Below, piece by piece: positions 1-7,840 of a stretch of 64,000 nucleotides of DNA (positions within the stretch are counted from its first letter, which is position 1; every line of letters starts with the position of its first letter). Position numbers and translations under genes: made by a program. The notes below the pieces were generated by a model that was not told the origin of the DNA, made no database searches, and saw only the letters and a list, made by a program, of their open reading frames with translations. Source of the DNA: Luteimonas sp. JM171. Lineage in GTDB: Bacteria; Pseudomonadota; Gammaproteobacteria; Xanthomonadales; Xanthomonadaceae. The DNA lies in NCBI RefSeq assembly GCF_001717465.1, contig NZ_CP017074.1:1578873-1642872 (forward strand), given 5' to 3'.

Positions 1-1548
1 CACGTCCAGGTCGGTCTTCAGCCACCAGTGGTTGAACTCGGCGCCGCTCCCCTGCCGCCGGCCCCAGGTCTTGCAGTACACGTAGTGCGTGCCCTGGTGG
101 AGCGTGCCGCTCTGGCTGCCGCCGGTGGGCGAGGGGTAGCCTGGCGCCGCGGCCCAGGTATCCACCCAGTAGGTGGGCGTGGCGGCCGGCGGCGGCGCAC
201 CGTCGTTGATCATGGTGTAGAAGCTGGCCCAGGGGAAATACTTGCCCGGGTCGTAGCGGTTCTGGTTGTAGGTGAGCATGCCGTGCGCCTTGATGCGCAC
301 GCTGTCGGGCACTACGTGCCAGTAGTCGTAGCCCGGCCCCTTCCACGCCGAGGCGCAGTCCACCGGCCGCCGCGCGCAGATGCTGCGCACCAGCCGCGCC
401 GAGGCGTTGAGCATCGCCTGCGACCAGTTGTTCGGGTCCGAGGCGTAGCCGTCATGCTCGATGCCAATGGTGTAGTAGTTGTGCGCGTACGCGTGCCAGG
501 CCTGCTGGTACTCGCGCACCATCTGGGTGATCTGCCCGTCGGACTTTCGGATCACGTAGTGCGCCGACGTGTTGGGCGGGGCGGGGTTCTTGAACCAGGA
601 GATGGTGCCGGCGTAGCTGCCCTCCACCGTGTGCATAATCACCCCGGTCATCGAATTGCCGGCGGTGCTGTAGTTGGCCGTGTGCGCCGGGTTCCAGATC
701 GCCTCGCCGAAATCCACCGCTGCGATGCCGGCTTCCGGAGTGGCAGCCAGCCCTTGGGTGGCCGTTTCCCCAGGGGCAGGCAGCGGTTCCACCTGCTCGT
801 CCGTCGGGCGCACCGAGTCCGCCTCGTGGTCCATCCGCAGTGCCGGTGCCGTGAGCAGGCGCAGGCTGTCGGCCGGAAAGGCCAGCTCCATCTGGATCGG
901 CTGGCGGCTGATCTTCACGCCATGTCCGTCCACTCCCTTCGCCAGCGTCTGGAGCACTTCATAGGCAAAGCTCTGGCGGGCGTAGCCCTGGATGCTGCTG
1001 TCGCCGGGGCCGTACCCGGCGTAGCGGGCGAGGGCGCCGGATGTGGATTCCAGGCCGTCGCGGGCGGTGGCCAGGCGGTCTTGCGGCCCGGCCGGCTGGC
1101 GGATTTCCCGATCCAGCAGGGCCGCCGCGGCCAGGATGTTCGTTTCCGGGTCCGTCATCACCAGGCGCTCGCTCACGCCAAGCAGTTCCGCCCCCTCGTG
1201 CACCTGGTTGGCAAAGCCCTCGCCGCGATACAGGCCCATCACCCCGTAGGCCGGTGGCATGTGCCGGTGGCCCGGCTCTTCCCCGGGATCAGGGGCCACG
1301 TGCCGCCACCCGGTCTGGGCATAGGCGATTGCCTCCAGCAGGCCGCGGGGGATGTCCGGATAGCGCTCATAGGCGCGCTGGAAATAGCGCGGGTAGGGCG
1401 CGCGCTCCCGCGCGAGATCTTGCAGTGCCGCGGCGCGATCGCGTTCGAGCGCCTCGATTGCCGCGGATGTCTCGCCCGCGGCCACGCCGCCGCACATGCC
1501 CAATGCCACCGCCCCGGCCGCCAGGGCCGTCAGGATCCGTCTGCTCAT
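1..1548 (-). CDS. N-acetylmuramoyl-L-alanine amidase, exported, partial (3' end outside window)
   Basis: The frame stays open from an ATG at 1548 to the window edge (516 codons), so the C-terminus is missing. Residues 1-25 look like a Sec signal peptide ending in an Ala/Gly-rich stretch. Residues about 30-170 resemble a lysozyme-like fold (GLLEAIAYAQTGW), although the position where lytic transglycosylases carry the catalytic Glu reads Gln-Thr. From about residue 290 an Amidase_2 domain follows: IMHTVEGSY with the first zinc His, SAHYVI, the AWHA and IGIEHDGY segments, then a KAHG...YDPG stretch supplying the later ligands. The final residues before the edge look like the start of another extracellular domain. 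The expected role is cleavage of the MurNAc-L-Ala bond in cell-wall peptidoglycan. It lies downstream of pilC on the same strand, where pilD often sits in relatives. Confidence 0.85.
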   Translation of the reverse strand, partial: MSRRILTALAAGAVALGMCGGVAAGETSAAIEALERDRAAALQDLARERAPYPRYFQRAYERYPDIPRGLLEAIAYAQTGWRHVAPDPGEEPGHRHMPPAYGVMGLYRGEGFANQVHEGAELLGVSERLVMTDPETNILAAAALLDREIRQPAGPQDRLATARDGLESTSGALARYAGYGPGDSSIQGYARQSFAYEVLQTLAKGVDGHGVKISRQPIQMELAFPADSLRLLTAPALRMDHEADSVRPTDEQVEPLPAPGETATQGLAATPEAGIAAVDFGEAIWNPAHTANYSTAGNSMTGVIMHTVEGSYAGTISWFKNPAPPNTSAHYVIRKSDGQITQMVREYQQAWHAYAHNYYTIGIEHDGYASDPNNWSQAMLNASARLVRSICARRPVDCASAWKGPGYDYWHVVPDSVRIKAHGMLTYNQNRYDPGKYFPWASFYTMINDGAPPPAATPTYWVDTWAAAPGYPSPTGGSQSGTLHQGTHYVYCKTWGRRQGSGAEFNHWWLKTDLDV

Positions 1549-1641
1549 GGTGCCTCCCAGGATCTGCGGATCCCCCCTGGTGCGGCCAGCATGCGCGGCT
1601 GCCCTGACGGTGGCTACTGGGGACGACCCTTGGCAAGCAGT

Positions 1642-1663
1642 ACGCCCCGGAAGGCCGGGGCGT
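1642..1663. terminator. Hairpin after pilC (weak terminator candidate)
   Basis: A perfect 9-bp stem (ACGCCCCGG at 1642-1650, CCGGGGCGT at 1655-1663) with an AAGG loop sits 28 nt beyond the pilC stop codon. No clear T tract follows on either strand, so this may be only an attenuating or RNA-stabilising hairpin. Confidence 0.4.
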
Positions 1664-1690
1664 CCGGGATCCAAACTGTGAGGTGCGTTC

Positions 1691-2965
1691 TTAGACCACG
1701 GCGGCCAGCTTGAAGATCGGCAGGTACATGCCCACCACCATGCCGCCAACCACAATGCCGATGAAGATCATGATCAACGGCTCAATCAGGCTGCTCAACG
1801 CGTCCACCGCGTTGTTCACCTCTTCCTCGTAGAAGTCGGCGACCTTGAACAACATGGTGTCTAGTGCGCCTGCCTCCTCGCCGATCGAGGTCATCTGGAT
1901 GACCATGTGTGGGAATAGGTTGACTTGCTTCATCGCCATGTTCATTTCGTAACCGACTGCCACGTCATCCCGAATACGGAGGGTAGCTTTCTCGTACACC
2001 GTGTTTCCGGTCGCGCCGGCCACGGACTCCAGCGCTTCGACGAGCGGCACGCCCGCTTTAAAAGTGGTTGCCAAGGTGCGCGAGAAGCGTGCGATCGCAG
2101 CGTTGTGCATGATCTGGCCGATGATTGGAATCTTGAGCACCATTCGGTCGATCGAGTGCTGGAGCGAAGGCGAGCGTTTGTAGGCCATGATAAAGCCGAC
2201 GATCCCTGCAATGGTTATTCCCAGGATCAACCACCACCAGCTCACCATAAAATCGCTAGCCGCGATAATCATTTGGGTGAAGGCCGGAAGGTCTGCCCCG
2301 AAGTTTTGGAACACGGCCTCGAATTGCGGGATCACGAAGATCAACAAGATCGCGCTCACAAGGAGGGCCACCACGATCACCATGGCGGGGTAGAACAGCG
2401 CCTTTTTGATCTTGCCCTTCAGGGTCTCAATGTTTTCCTTGTAGGTGGCGATGCTATCTAGCACCGTCTCAAGCACCCCCGCAGCCTCGCCCACCTTCAC
2501 CAAATTGCGCGTGAGCTCGTCGAACTGCACCGGGTACCTCGCCAGCGCCTCGTTGAAAGGGCTGCCGCTCTCGATGTCGACGCGGATGGCATTTACCATC
2601 TCCGCCATCTTCGGGTTCTTGTGGCCGTTGCCGATGATCTCTAACGCCTGGACGATAGGCACGCCGGACTTAATCATGGTAGCGATCTGGCGACTGAAGA
2701 CCGCGATTTCCTTGGGCGTGATCGTCTTGCCCGCACCGCCGAACAGCGGCTTGGGCTTGGCTTTGACCACAGTGGGCCGGATGCCTTGCTTGCGTAGCTC
2801 GGCCCGGAGCAAGTTGGCGCTCTTCGCCTGCTCCTCGCCCTTCATCTTGGTACCGCGCTTGTCGGTGCCTTCCCAGACAAACGTGTCCAGTGTCACGCCT
2901 TGGCGCTGGGGCGCAGGTTTGCGGCTCTTTGTAGCGGTCCGGGCGGCAGATCGGGTCACGGCCAT
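1691..2965 (-). CDS. pilC: Type IV pilus inner-membrane platform protein PilC
   Basis: This 424-residue protein has the PilC/GspF layout: a short basic N-terminus, a first T2SSF domain from about residue 85 to 210 ending in a strong hydrophobic segment (VIVVALLVSAILLIFVIP), then a second hydrophobic pair and a second T2SSF domain ending in LIMIFIGIVVGGMVVGMYLP. PilC forms the cytoplasmic-membrane platform that couples the PilB and PilT motors to pilin assembly and disassembly. It follows pilB on the same strand after a 161-bp gap that carries a REP sequence. Length matches the family (about 420 aa). Base composition is visibly less GC-rich than in the flanking housekeeping genes. Downstream there is no pilD in the window. 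Confidence 0.95.
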   Translation of the reverse strand: MAVTRSAARTATKSRKPAPQRQGVTLDTFVWEGTDKRGTKMKGEEQAKSANLLRAELRKQGIRPTVVKAKPKPLFGGAGKTITPKEIAVFSRQIATMIKSGVPIVQALEIIGNGHKNPKMAEMVNAIRVDIESGSPFNEALARYPVQFDELTRNLVKVGEAAGVLETVLDSIATYKENIETLKGKIKKALFYPAMVIVVALLVSAILLIFVIPQFEAVFQNFGADLPAFTQMIIAASDFMVSWWWLILGITIAGIVGFIMAYKRSPSLQHSIDRMVLKIPIIGQIMHNAAIARFSRTLATTFKAGVPLVEALESVAGATGNTVYEKATLRIRDDVAVGYEMNMAMKQVNLFPHMVIQMTSIGEEAGALDTMLFKVADFYEEEVNNAVDALSSLIEPLIMIFIGIVVGGMVVGMYLPIFKLAAVV

Positions 2966-3082
2966 AATTCAACTCCCCTGGGTCCGGCCTCCCCAGCCGG
3001 CTCACTCCCGCATGGTAGCCGGTCGCGGGCCGTTATGTAGTGAATGCATGTGACGCCCCGCAGGGTTTGACAACCCCACCCC

Positions 3083-3110
3083 CTGTAGGAGCGCGTCTAA
3101 CGCGCGAAGC
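3083..3110 (+). repeat. GTAG-type REP sequence between pilB and pilC
   Basis: The sequence carries the tetranucleotide GTAG (3085-3088) followed by GAGC and a perfect 6-bp stem GCGCGT (3091-3096) / ACGCGC (3100-3105) with a CTA loop. This matches the layout of GTAG-headed REP elements known from Stenotrophomonas, Xanthomonas and Pseudomonas, which are mobilised in trans by RAYT (TnpA-REP) proteins. No RAYT gene is present in the window. It lies in the 161-bp pilB-pilC gap and may modulate transcript stability there. Confidence 0.65.
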
Positions 3111-3126
3111 CGCCTGAACCGCGGCC

Positions 3127-4845
3127 TCAATCCGTAGTCACACGGTCTATCTCCGCCAAACTCGTCACCCCGTTCTTCACCTTCACCAACGCCGACTGCC
3201 GGAGGTCCCGCACGCCGGCCTTCTGCGCGGCCTCGGCAATGTCCAGCGCGCTCCCGCCCTTGAGCACGATCTCCTGGATCTCCTCGCTCATCGGCATCAC
3301 CTGGTAGATGCCGGTCCGGCCCTTGTAGCCGCCAGTGCACTCGTCGCAGCCCGCGGCATCAAACAGTTTCAGTCCAGCGTGGATTTCGTCACTGGAGAAG
3401 CCCTCGGCAAGCAGCGCTGCCTCCGGTAGCTCCAGCGGCTTCTTGCAGCGCTCGCACAGCCGCCGCGCCAAGCGCTGGGCGATTACCAAGGTCACCGAGC
3501 TGGTGATGTTGTACGGCGCCACCCCCATGTTCATCAGGCGGGAAATGGTCTGTGGGGCATCGTTGGTATGCAAGGTGCTGAGCACCATGTGGCCCGTCTG
3601 CGCCGCCTTGATGGCGATTTCGGCGGTTTCCAGGTCCCGGATCTCGCCCACCATCACTACATCCGGGTCCTGGCGCAGGAAGCTGCGCAGGGCGGCGGCG
3701 AAGGTCATGCCGCGCTTCACGTTCATCTGCACTTGGTTGATTCCCGGCACCCGGATCTCCACGGGGTCCTCGACAGTGGAGATGTTCCGCATCTCGTCGT
3801 TGAGGATGTTCAGAGCCGTATACAGGCTCACAGTCTTGCCCGAGCCGGTGGGACCGGTGACCAGCACCATCCCATAAGGCTTTTGGATGGCTTCTAGGAA
3901 GAGTTCTTTTTGGTCTTCCTCGTAGCCGAGCTTATCGATCCCCAGCTTGGCTGCGCTGCCGTCCAGGATTCGCAGTACCACCTTCTCGCCGAACAAGGTG
4001 GGCAGGGTGCTCACGCGGAAGTCGATCTGGCGGGTTTTGCTCAGGTTGAGTTTGATCCGCCCGTCCTGCGGCACGCGTTTCTCGGCGATGTCGAGCTGGG
4101 CCATGACCTTGAGTCGCGCAGTGAGGCGGGTATTGAGTTTCACCGGCATCTTGGCGACCTGCTTGAGGATCCCGTCGATGCGCAGCCGCACCCGGTAGTC
4201 GTTCTCATATGGCTCGAAGTGGATGTCCGAGGCGCCTTTCTTGATCGCGTCAACCAGCACCTTGTTGACGAACTTGACGATCGGTGTGTCGTCGCCCTTG
4301 GCGTCGTTTCCGGAGTCTGCCGTCTCATCGTTGCCAACTTCCAGGCCTTCCAACCCTTCGGCGTCCTCCAGCGCGTCCCCAAAGCTGTCGCTTGCGTCCA
4401 GCCACAGTTCCAAGGTGCGCTTGAGGATGTCCTCGTCCACCAGGATCGGTTCAACCGTGAGGTTGGCGTTAAATTTCACCTCGTCCATCGCGTGGCTGTT
4501 GGTCGGGTCCGCCGTGCCCACGAACAGCTTGCCACCGCGCTTGAACAGCGGCAGCAGGGTGTGCTTGCGCACAAGGTCCTCGCTGACCAACTTGATGGCG
4601 TTGCTCTCGGCGTCCATCACGGACGGGTCGAAGACGGGCATCCCGAATTCGACGGAATTAGCCGCGGCCAGTTGAGCAGACGTCACCAGCTTTTTTTCTC
4701 GTAGCCACGCGACCACCGGTTTGCGTTCGGCGGTAGCTTTGTCCAGCGCTTCGCGTGCGCTTACTTCATCCAAGGCGCCGTCAAGCACTAAGCGCCGGGC
4801 GATTCCTGTTATTCCTACCAGGTTAGTAGTAACGGCGGCGTTCAT
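3127..4845 (-). CDS. pilB: Type IV pilus extension ATPase PilB
   Basis: The 572-residue product is a full-length GspE/PilB ATPase. The N-terminal MshEN-type domain occupies about residues 30-150 and is followed by an acidic linker. The Walker A motif GPTGSGKT lies near residue 330, followed by Asp-box residues, a Walker B region ending GEIRD, and the His box STLHTNDA. A tetracysteine zinc site (CERC ... CDEC) lies near the C-terminus, as is typical of PilB and absent from PilT. The protein powers pilus extension from the cytoplasmic face by acting on PilC. It starts with ATG 271 bp downstream of pilA, on the same strand but beyond a strong terminator, so it probably has its own promoter or depends on read-through. 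The 5' part is less GC-rich than neighbouring genes. Confidence 0.96.
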   Translation of the reverse strand: MNAAVTTNLVGITGIARRLVLDGALDEVSAREALDKATAERKPVVAWLREKKLVTSAQLAAANSVEFGMPVFDPSVMDAESNAIKLVSEDLVRKHTLLPLFKRGGKLFVGTADPTNSHAMDEVKFNANLTVEPILVDEDILKRTLELWLDASDSFGDALEDAEGLEGLEVGNDETADSGNDAKGDDTPIVKFVNKVLVDAIKKGASDIHFEPYENDYRVRLRIDGILKQVAKMPVKLNTRLTARLKVMAQLDIAEKRVPQDGRIKLNLSKTRQIDFRVSTLPTLFGEKVVLRILDGSAAKLGIDKLGYEEDQKELFLEAIQKPYGMVLVTGPTGSGKTVSLYTALNILNDEMRNISTVEDPVEIRVPGINQVQMNVKRGMTFAAALRSFLRQDPDVVMVGEIRDLETAEIAIKAAQTGHMVLSTLHTNDAPQTISRLMNMGVAPYNITSSVTLVIAQRLARRLCERCKKPLELPEAALLAEGFSSDEIHAGLKLFDAAGCDECTGGYKGRTGIYQVMPMSEEIQEIVLKGGSALDIAEAAQKAGVRDLRQSALVKVKNGVTSLAEIDRVTTD

Positions 4846-5064
4846 TAGTTATTCCTAGAGGAGTAGCCGATTGGTTGCCAGACTCCTAACCTGGGCGGGC
4901 GCACTATCCGCACCTAGGCTGGCAATTCTCTGATGCTAACTTGCCCCTGTTTCGGGTCCAAGAGGTAGCCAATCCGCGAAGTGAGCGAAGTTGGTGTTCC
5001 TTGTTCCTGGGACACCTAGCCTCCCCCTTTCGCACAAGGCTACTGGGCAGCGATCTTGATGCCC

Positions 5065-5096
5065 AAAAAAAGACCCGGCCAAAGCCGGGTCTTTTT
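5065..5096 (-). terminator. Rho-independent terminator of pilA
   Basis: An 8-bp GC-rich stem (GACCCGGC at 5072-5079, GCCGGGTC at 5084-5091, loop CAAA) is flanked by an A tract on the left and a T tract on the right, making it a bidirectional intrinsic terminator. It sits 20 bp downstream of the pilA stop and separates pilin transcription from pilB. Confidence 0.9.
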
Positions 5097-5116
5097 CGTG
5101 TAGTCGCCTATCGCAA

Positions 5117-5560
5117 TTAACGGCAAGCCTGCGGAAGCCACTTGGACTCAATGGTGGTACCAGTGGCGCCGCACTCCCACGTAGCGCCGCCATCGGTGGT
5201 CGCAAAGTTCAGAATCTGAGTGTCGGCGCGACCGTCCGTCATCGTGGCAGTGATGACACCAGCAGGATAGGTACCATCAATTTCGGAGCTGATCGTGGCG
5301 TATTCGCCAACCAACGTCGCGGGGATCTGCGTGGCCGTGGCGGTCGCCGTCGGGCCGACCAGCTCAGGCCAATCAGCCTCGTTGGCGCCGTACTCTGCCA
5401 AGGGGGCCTTAAGACCGCCCGCGAGGCTAACTGCCTCAGACACTTGCGCCCGCGTTACATAGTCGTTGTATGCCGGAATAGCAATGGCCGCCAAGATGGC
5501 AATGATCGCCACAACGATCATCAGTTCGATCAGGGTGAAGCCCTTCTGCATCTTTTTCAT
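5117..5560 (-). CDS. pilA: Type IV major pilin PilA
   Basis: The 147-residue prepilin has a short basic leader (MKKMQKG) cut before Phe, giving a mature N-terminus [18 protein letters not shown] with the conserved Glu5 and the usual hydrophobic spine helix. Two Cys residues near the C-terminus (WECG and QAC) would close the D-loop of a group IVa pilin. A short Thr-Ala repeat lies in the middle of the globular domain. The product is the structural subunit of the retractile pilus used for twitching, attachment and DNA uptake. The ATG has a purine-rich ribosome site (TAGGGGA) upstream. It is the first gene of the pilA, pilB, pilC series and has its own terminator and a probable sigma-54 promoter. 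Confidence 0.95.
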   Translation of the reverse strand: MKKMQKGFTLIELMIVVAIIAILAAIAIPAYNDYVTRAQVSEAVSLAGGLKAPLAEYGANEADWPELVGPTATATATQIPATLVGEYATISSEIDGTYPAGVITATMTDGRADTQILNFATTDGGATWECGATGTTIESKWLPQACR

Positions 5561-5661
5561 TTCAAAATCCCCTAGGAGTGATTGGAACTCACGTGCCGCG
5601 AGGCCCGGAGGATCCGGGTCCGTTGGCCGCCGTGCGACGCCGCACGTGCCAGATCATATAC

Positions 5662-5676
5662 GCAGGACCCGTGCCA
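5662..5676 (-). promoter_or_regulatory. Probable sigma-54 promoter of pilA
   Basis: Read on the minus strand, the site is TGGCACG-GGTC-CTGC, one mismatch from the consensus TGGCACG-N4-TTGC, with the required GG and GC exactly ten bases apart. Transcription would start near 5650, leaving a leader of about 90 nt before pilA. RpoN- and PilR-dependent pilA transcription is established in Pseudomonas and known in xanthomonads. Confidence 0.75.
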
Positions 5677-5764
5677 ACTGGGGGTTTGTGGCCGCCGTCA
5701 TTTGCGAGTTATGGGCGGGATCACAGATGTTGGCGCCAGTGCCGGTCGGCACCTGACGGGGCGC

Positions 5765-5787
5765 GTCACTTGTTGGCCAAAAGTGAC
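5765..5787. promoter_or_regulatory. Dyad upstream of the pilA promoter, candidate PilR enhancer site
   Basis: GTCACTT (5765-5771) and AAGTGAC (5781-5787) form a perfect 7-bp inverted repeat around a central TTGGCCAA. It lies about 115-137 bp upstream of the predicted pilA start, a normal distance for an NtrC-type activator such as PilR. Assignment to PilR is inference; it could instead serve the neighbouring phosphofructokinase region. Confidence 0.45.
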
Positions 5788-5857
5788 AATATTTTGATCT
5801 GGGGTTTGCCCTAGGTGGGCAGAACTGTGATCGGCTTCCGGGGTGGCGGATTTTTGA

Positions 5858-7114
5858 TCATCCGTCCCACGGTTTCAGCTTCGGCGCCACCATCTCGTTC
5901 TCCAGGGCCACGTACGCGGGGACCCCGTCCCGACCATACGGCGGGTACGCCTCTCCCCGGATCAGCGGCTCCAGGTACCTGCGCCCGGCGGCGGTGATCC
6001 CGAAGCCGTCGCTGCGGATGAACCGCGCCGGCACGGTCTTCTCCCGGTTGGCGATGCGGCTGAGTGGCGCCGGCTCGATCTTCCAGCGATACGGGCTGTC
6101 AGAGGTGCGCCTGATGATCGGCATGGTGGCGTTGTGCCCCTGCATAGCGAGCTGCACGGCGGCCTTGCCCACGGCCATGGCCTGGTCCAGGTCGGTCTTG
6201 GATGCGATGTGGCGGGCGGAGCGCTGCAGGTAGTCGGGCACGGCCCAGTGCACCTTGTGGCCCAGGGCGTCCTTCACCCGGCCCGCCAAATGCGAGGCCA
6301 CGCCGCCCAGCTGGGTGTGGCCGAATGAGTCCTTGCCGGCGCCGGCGTCGGCCACAAAGCTGCCGTCGGCGGTGCGGATGCCCTCGCTGGCGGCTACCAC
6401 GCACCAGCCCACGCGCGCGACCACCTTGTCCACGGCCGCCAGGAACTCCGCTTCGTCGAACGGCCGTTCTGGGAAGAGGATGAGGTGCGGGGCTTCGTCC
6501 CGGCCGTTGCCGGCCAGGCCCGCGGACGCGGCCAGCCAGCCGGCGTGGCGGCCCATGGTTTCGTAGATGAACACGCGGGTGGAGGTATCGGCCATCGCGG
6601 CCACGTCCAGCGCGGCCTCGCGCACGGACACGGCGGTGTACTTGGCCGCCGAGCCGAAGCCGGGGCAGCAGTCGGTGAGCGCGAGGTCGTTGTCGACCGT
6701 CTTGGGCACGCCGATGCAGGTGAGGGGGTAGTCGAATTCTTCCGCCAGCTTCGACATCTTGAGGGCGGTGTCGGCCGAGTCGTTGCCGCCGTTGTAGAGG
6801 AACCAGCGCACGTCGTGCGCCTGCAGAACCTCAAGCAGCCGCTCATAGCGCGCGCGGTCGTCTTCCAGGGTGCCGAGCTTGTAGCGGCAGGAGCCGAAGG
6901 CGCCGCCGGGGGTGTGGGCCAGGCCGCGGATCGCTGAAATCGGCTCGCGGCTGGTGTCGATCAGCTCCTCGCGCAGCACGCCCAGGATACCGTTCTTTCC
7001 GGCCAGTACCTTGACCTTGCGCGCGCGCGCTTCCTGTATGACGGCCGATGCGGTGGCGTTGATGACGGCGGTGACGCCGCCGGACTGGGCATAGAGAAGT
7101 GTTCCGGAAGCCAT
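5858..7114 (-). CDS. pfp: Pyrophosphate-dependent 6-phosphofructokinase
   Basis: Starting from the ATG at 7114 (MASGTLLYAQSGGVTAV) the product is 418 residues. It has the PFK fold signatures, including GGND at residues 109-112 in place of the GGDG of ATP enzymes, and PKTVDND at 137-143 where ATP enzymes read PGT. These two positions are the accepted determinants of pyrophosphate use, so the enzyme should phosphorylate fructose 6-phosphate with PPi, reversibly. The MGRHAGW motif is also present. A longer in-frame extension to 7237 is possible but would have a low-quality Arg-rich N-terminus overlapping the adk promoter region. The gene is divergent from adk, an arrangement known in xanthomonads. 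Confidence 0.92.
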   Translation of the reverse strand: MASGTLLYAQSGGVTAVINATASAVIQEARARKVKVLAGKNGILGVLREELIDTSREPISAIRGLAHTPGGAFGSCRYKLGTLEDDRARYERLLEVLQAHDVRWFLYNGGNDSADTALKMSKLAEEFDYPLTCIGVPKTVDNDLALTDCCPGFGSAAKYTAVSVREAALDVAAMADTSTRVFIYETMGRHAGWLAASAGLAGNGRDEAPHLILFPERPFDEAEFLAAVDKVVARVGWCVVAASEGIRTADGSFVADAGAGKDSFGHTQLGGVASHLAGRVKDALGHKVHWAVPDYLQRSARHIASKTDLDQAMAVGKAAVQLAMQGHNATMPIIRRTSDSPYRWKIEPAPLSRIANREKTVPARFIRSDGFGITAAGRRYLEPLIRGEAYPPYGRDGVPAYVALENEMVAPKLKPWDG

Positions 7115-7260
7115 GTGCTCTGCTTGCCTGCGACGAAGGGGGAGGGGGAACCGCGGATTCGATGCGTTATTCTGGCGCCAGCGGGCGCCCGGCAGGCAGT
7201 GTATCGCCGCCGGTGTGGCGGCCCGATCAGCATTCAAAAGACAGCTCAGGGAGCAAGGCG

Positions 7261-7839
7261 ATGCGACTGGTATTACTCGGGGCCCCGGGGTCGGGCAAGG
7301 GAACGCAGGCCGCGCGCCTGAAGGAGCGGCTGGGGGTTCCGCACATTTCCACCGGCGACCTGCTGCGGGCGGAAGTGGCGGCGGGCTCGCCGCTTGGCCA
7401 GCAGGCGAAGGCAGTGATGGAGCGGGGCGACCTGGTCTCCGACGAGATCCTGCTGGGAATGCTGGAGGAGCGGCTGGCGCGCGATGACGTGCGCACGGGC
7501 TTCATCCTCGACGGCTACCCGCGGAACCTCGCGCAGGCCAGGGCACTGGGCGAACTGCTTGAGCGCCTGGCCCAGCCGTTCGACGCGGCGGTGCAGCTGG
7601 AGGTGGACAACGAGCTGCTGATCGAGCGCCTGGCCGGCCGCGCCCAGCAGGAAGGCCGCGCCGACGACAACTCCGAAACCGTGCGCAAGCGCCTGGCGGT
7701 GTACGACGAGCAGACCGCCCCGGTGATCGATTTCTACCGCGAGCAGGGCCAGCTCACCACCGTGGATGGCGTTGGCACGCTGGACGAGGTGTTCGAGCGC
7801 ATCCTGTCGGCGATCGGCGCGGACCAGACGGCTGCCTGA
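7261..7839 (+). CDS. adk: Adenylate kinase (short form)
   Basis: The 192-residue enzyme interconverts AMP + ATP and 2 ADP. The P-loop GAPGSGKGT spans residues 7-15, followed by the AMP-binding stretch HISTGDLLR and FILDGYPRN. It lacks the long zinc-finger or beta LID insertion of the 214-residue E. coli type, so it belongs to the short class, as in other Xanthomonadaceae. The ATG at 7261 is preceded by GGGAGCAAGG. An upstream in-frame ATG would add 54 residues before the core and is unlikely. The next gene, mpl, starts 1 bp after the stop codon. Confidence 0.95.
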   Translation: MRLVLLGAPGSGKGTQAARLKERLGVPHISTGDLLRAEVAAGSPLGQQAKAVMERGDLVSDEILLGMLEERLARDDVRTGFILDGYPRNLAQARALGELLERLAQPFDAAVQLEVDNELLIERLAGRAQQEGRADDNSETVRKRLAVYDEQTAPVIDFYREQGQLTTVDGVGTLDEVFERILSAIGADQTAA

Positions 7840-7840
7840 A

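Noticed and set aside
4866..4880. Sigma-54-like TGGCAAC-N-GGC sequence upstream of pilB (minus strand)
   Set aside because: GG-N10-GC spacing is met, but the predicted start would leave only about 9 nt before the pilB ATG, too short for its ribosome site.
5341..5360. Short Thr-Ala repeat inside pilA as a possible slippage or phase-variation site
   Set aside because: The underlying repeat unit is imperfect and too short to slip readily, and it keeps the reading frame as a normal coding segment.
5636..5652. Second TGGCACG near the pilA promoter (minus strand)
   Set aside because: No GC dinucleotide occurs at the required 10-base spacing, so it fails the sigma-54 rule.
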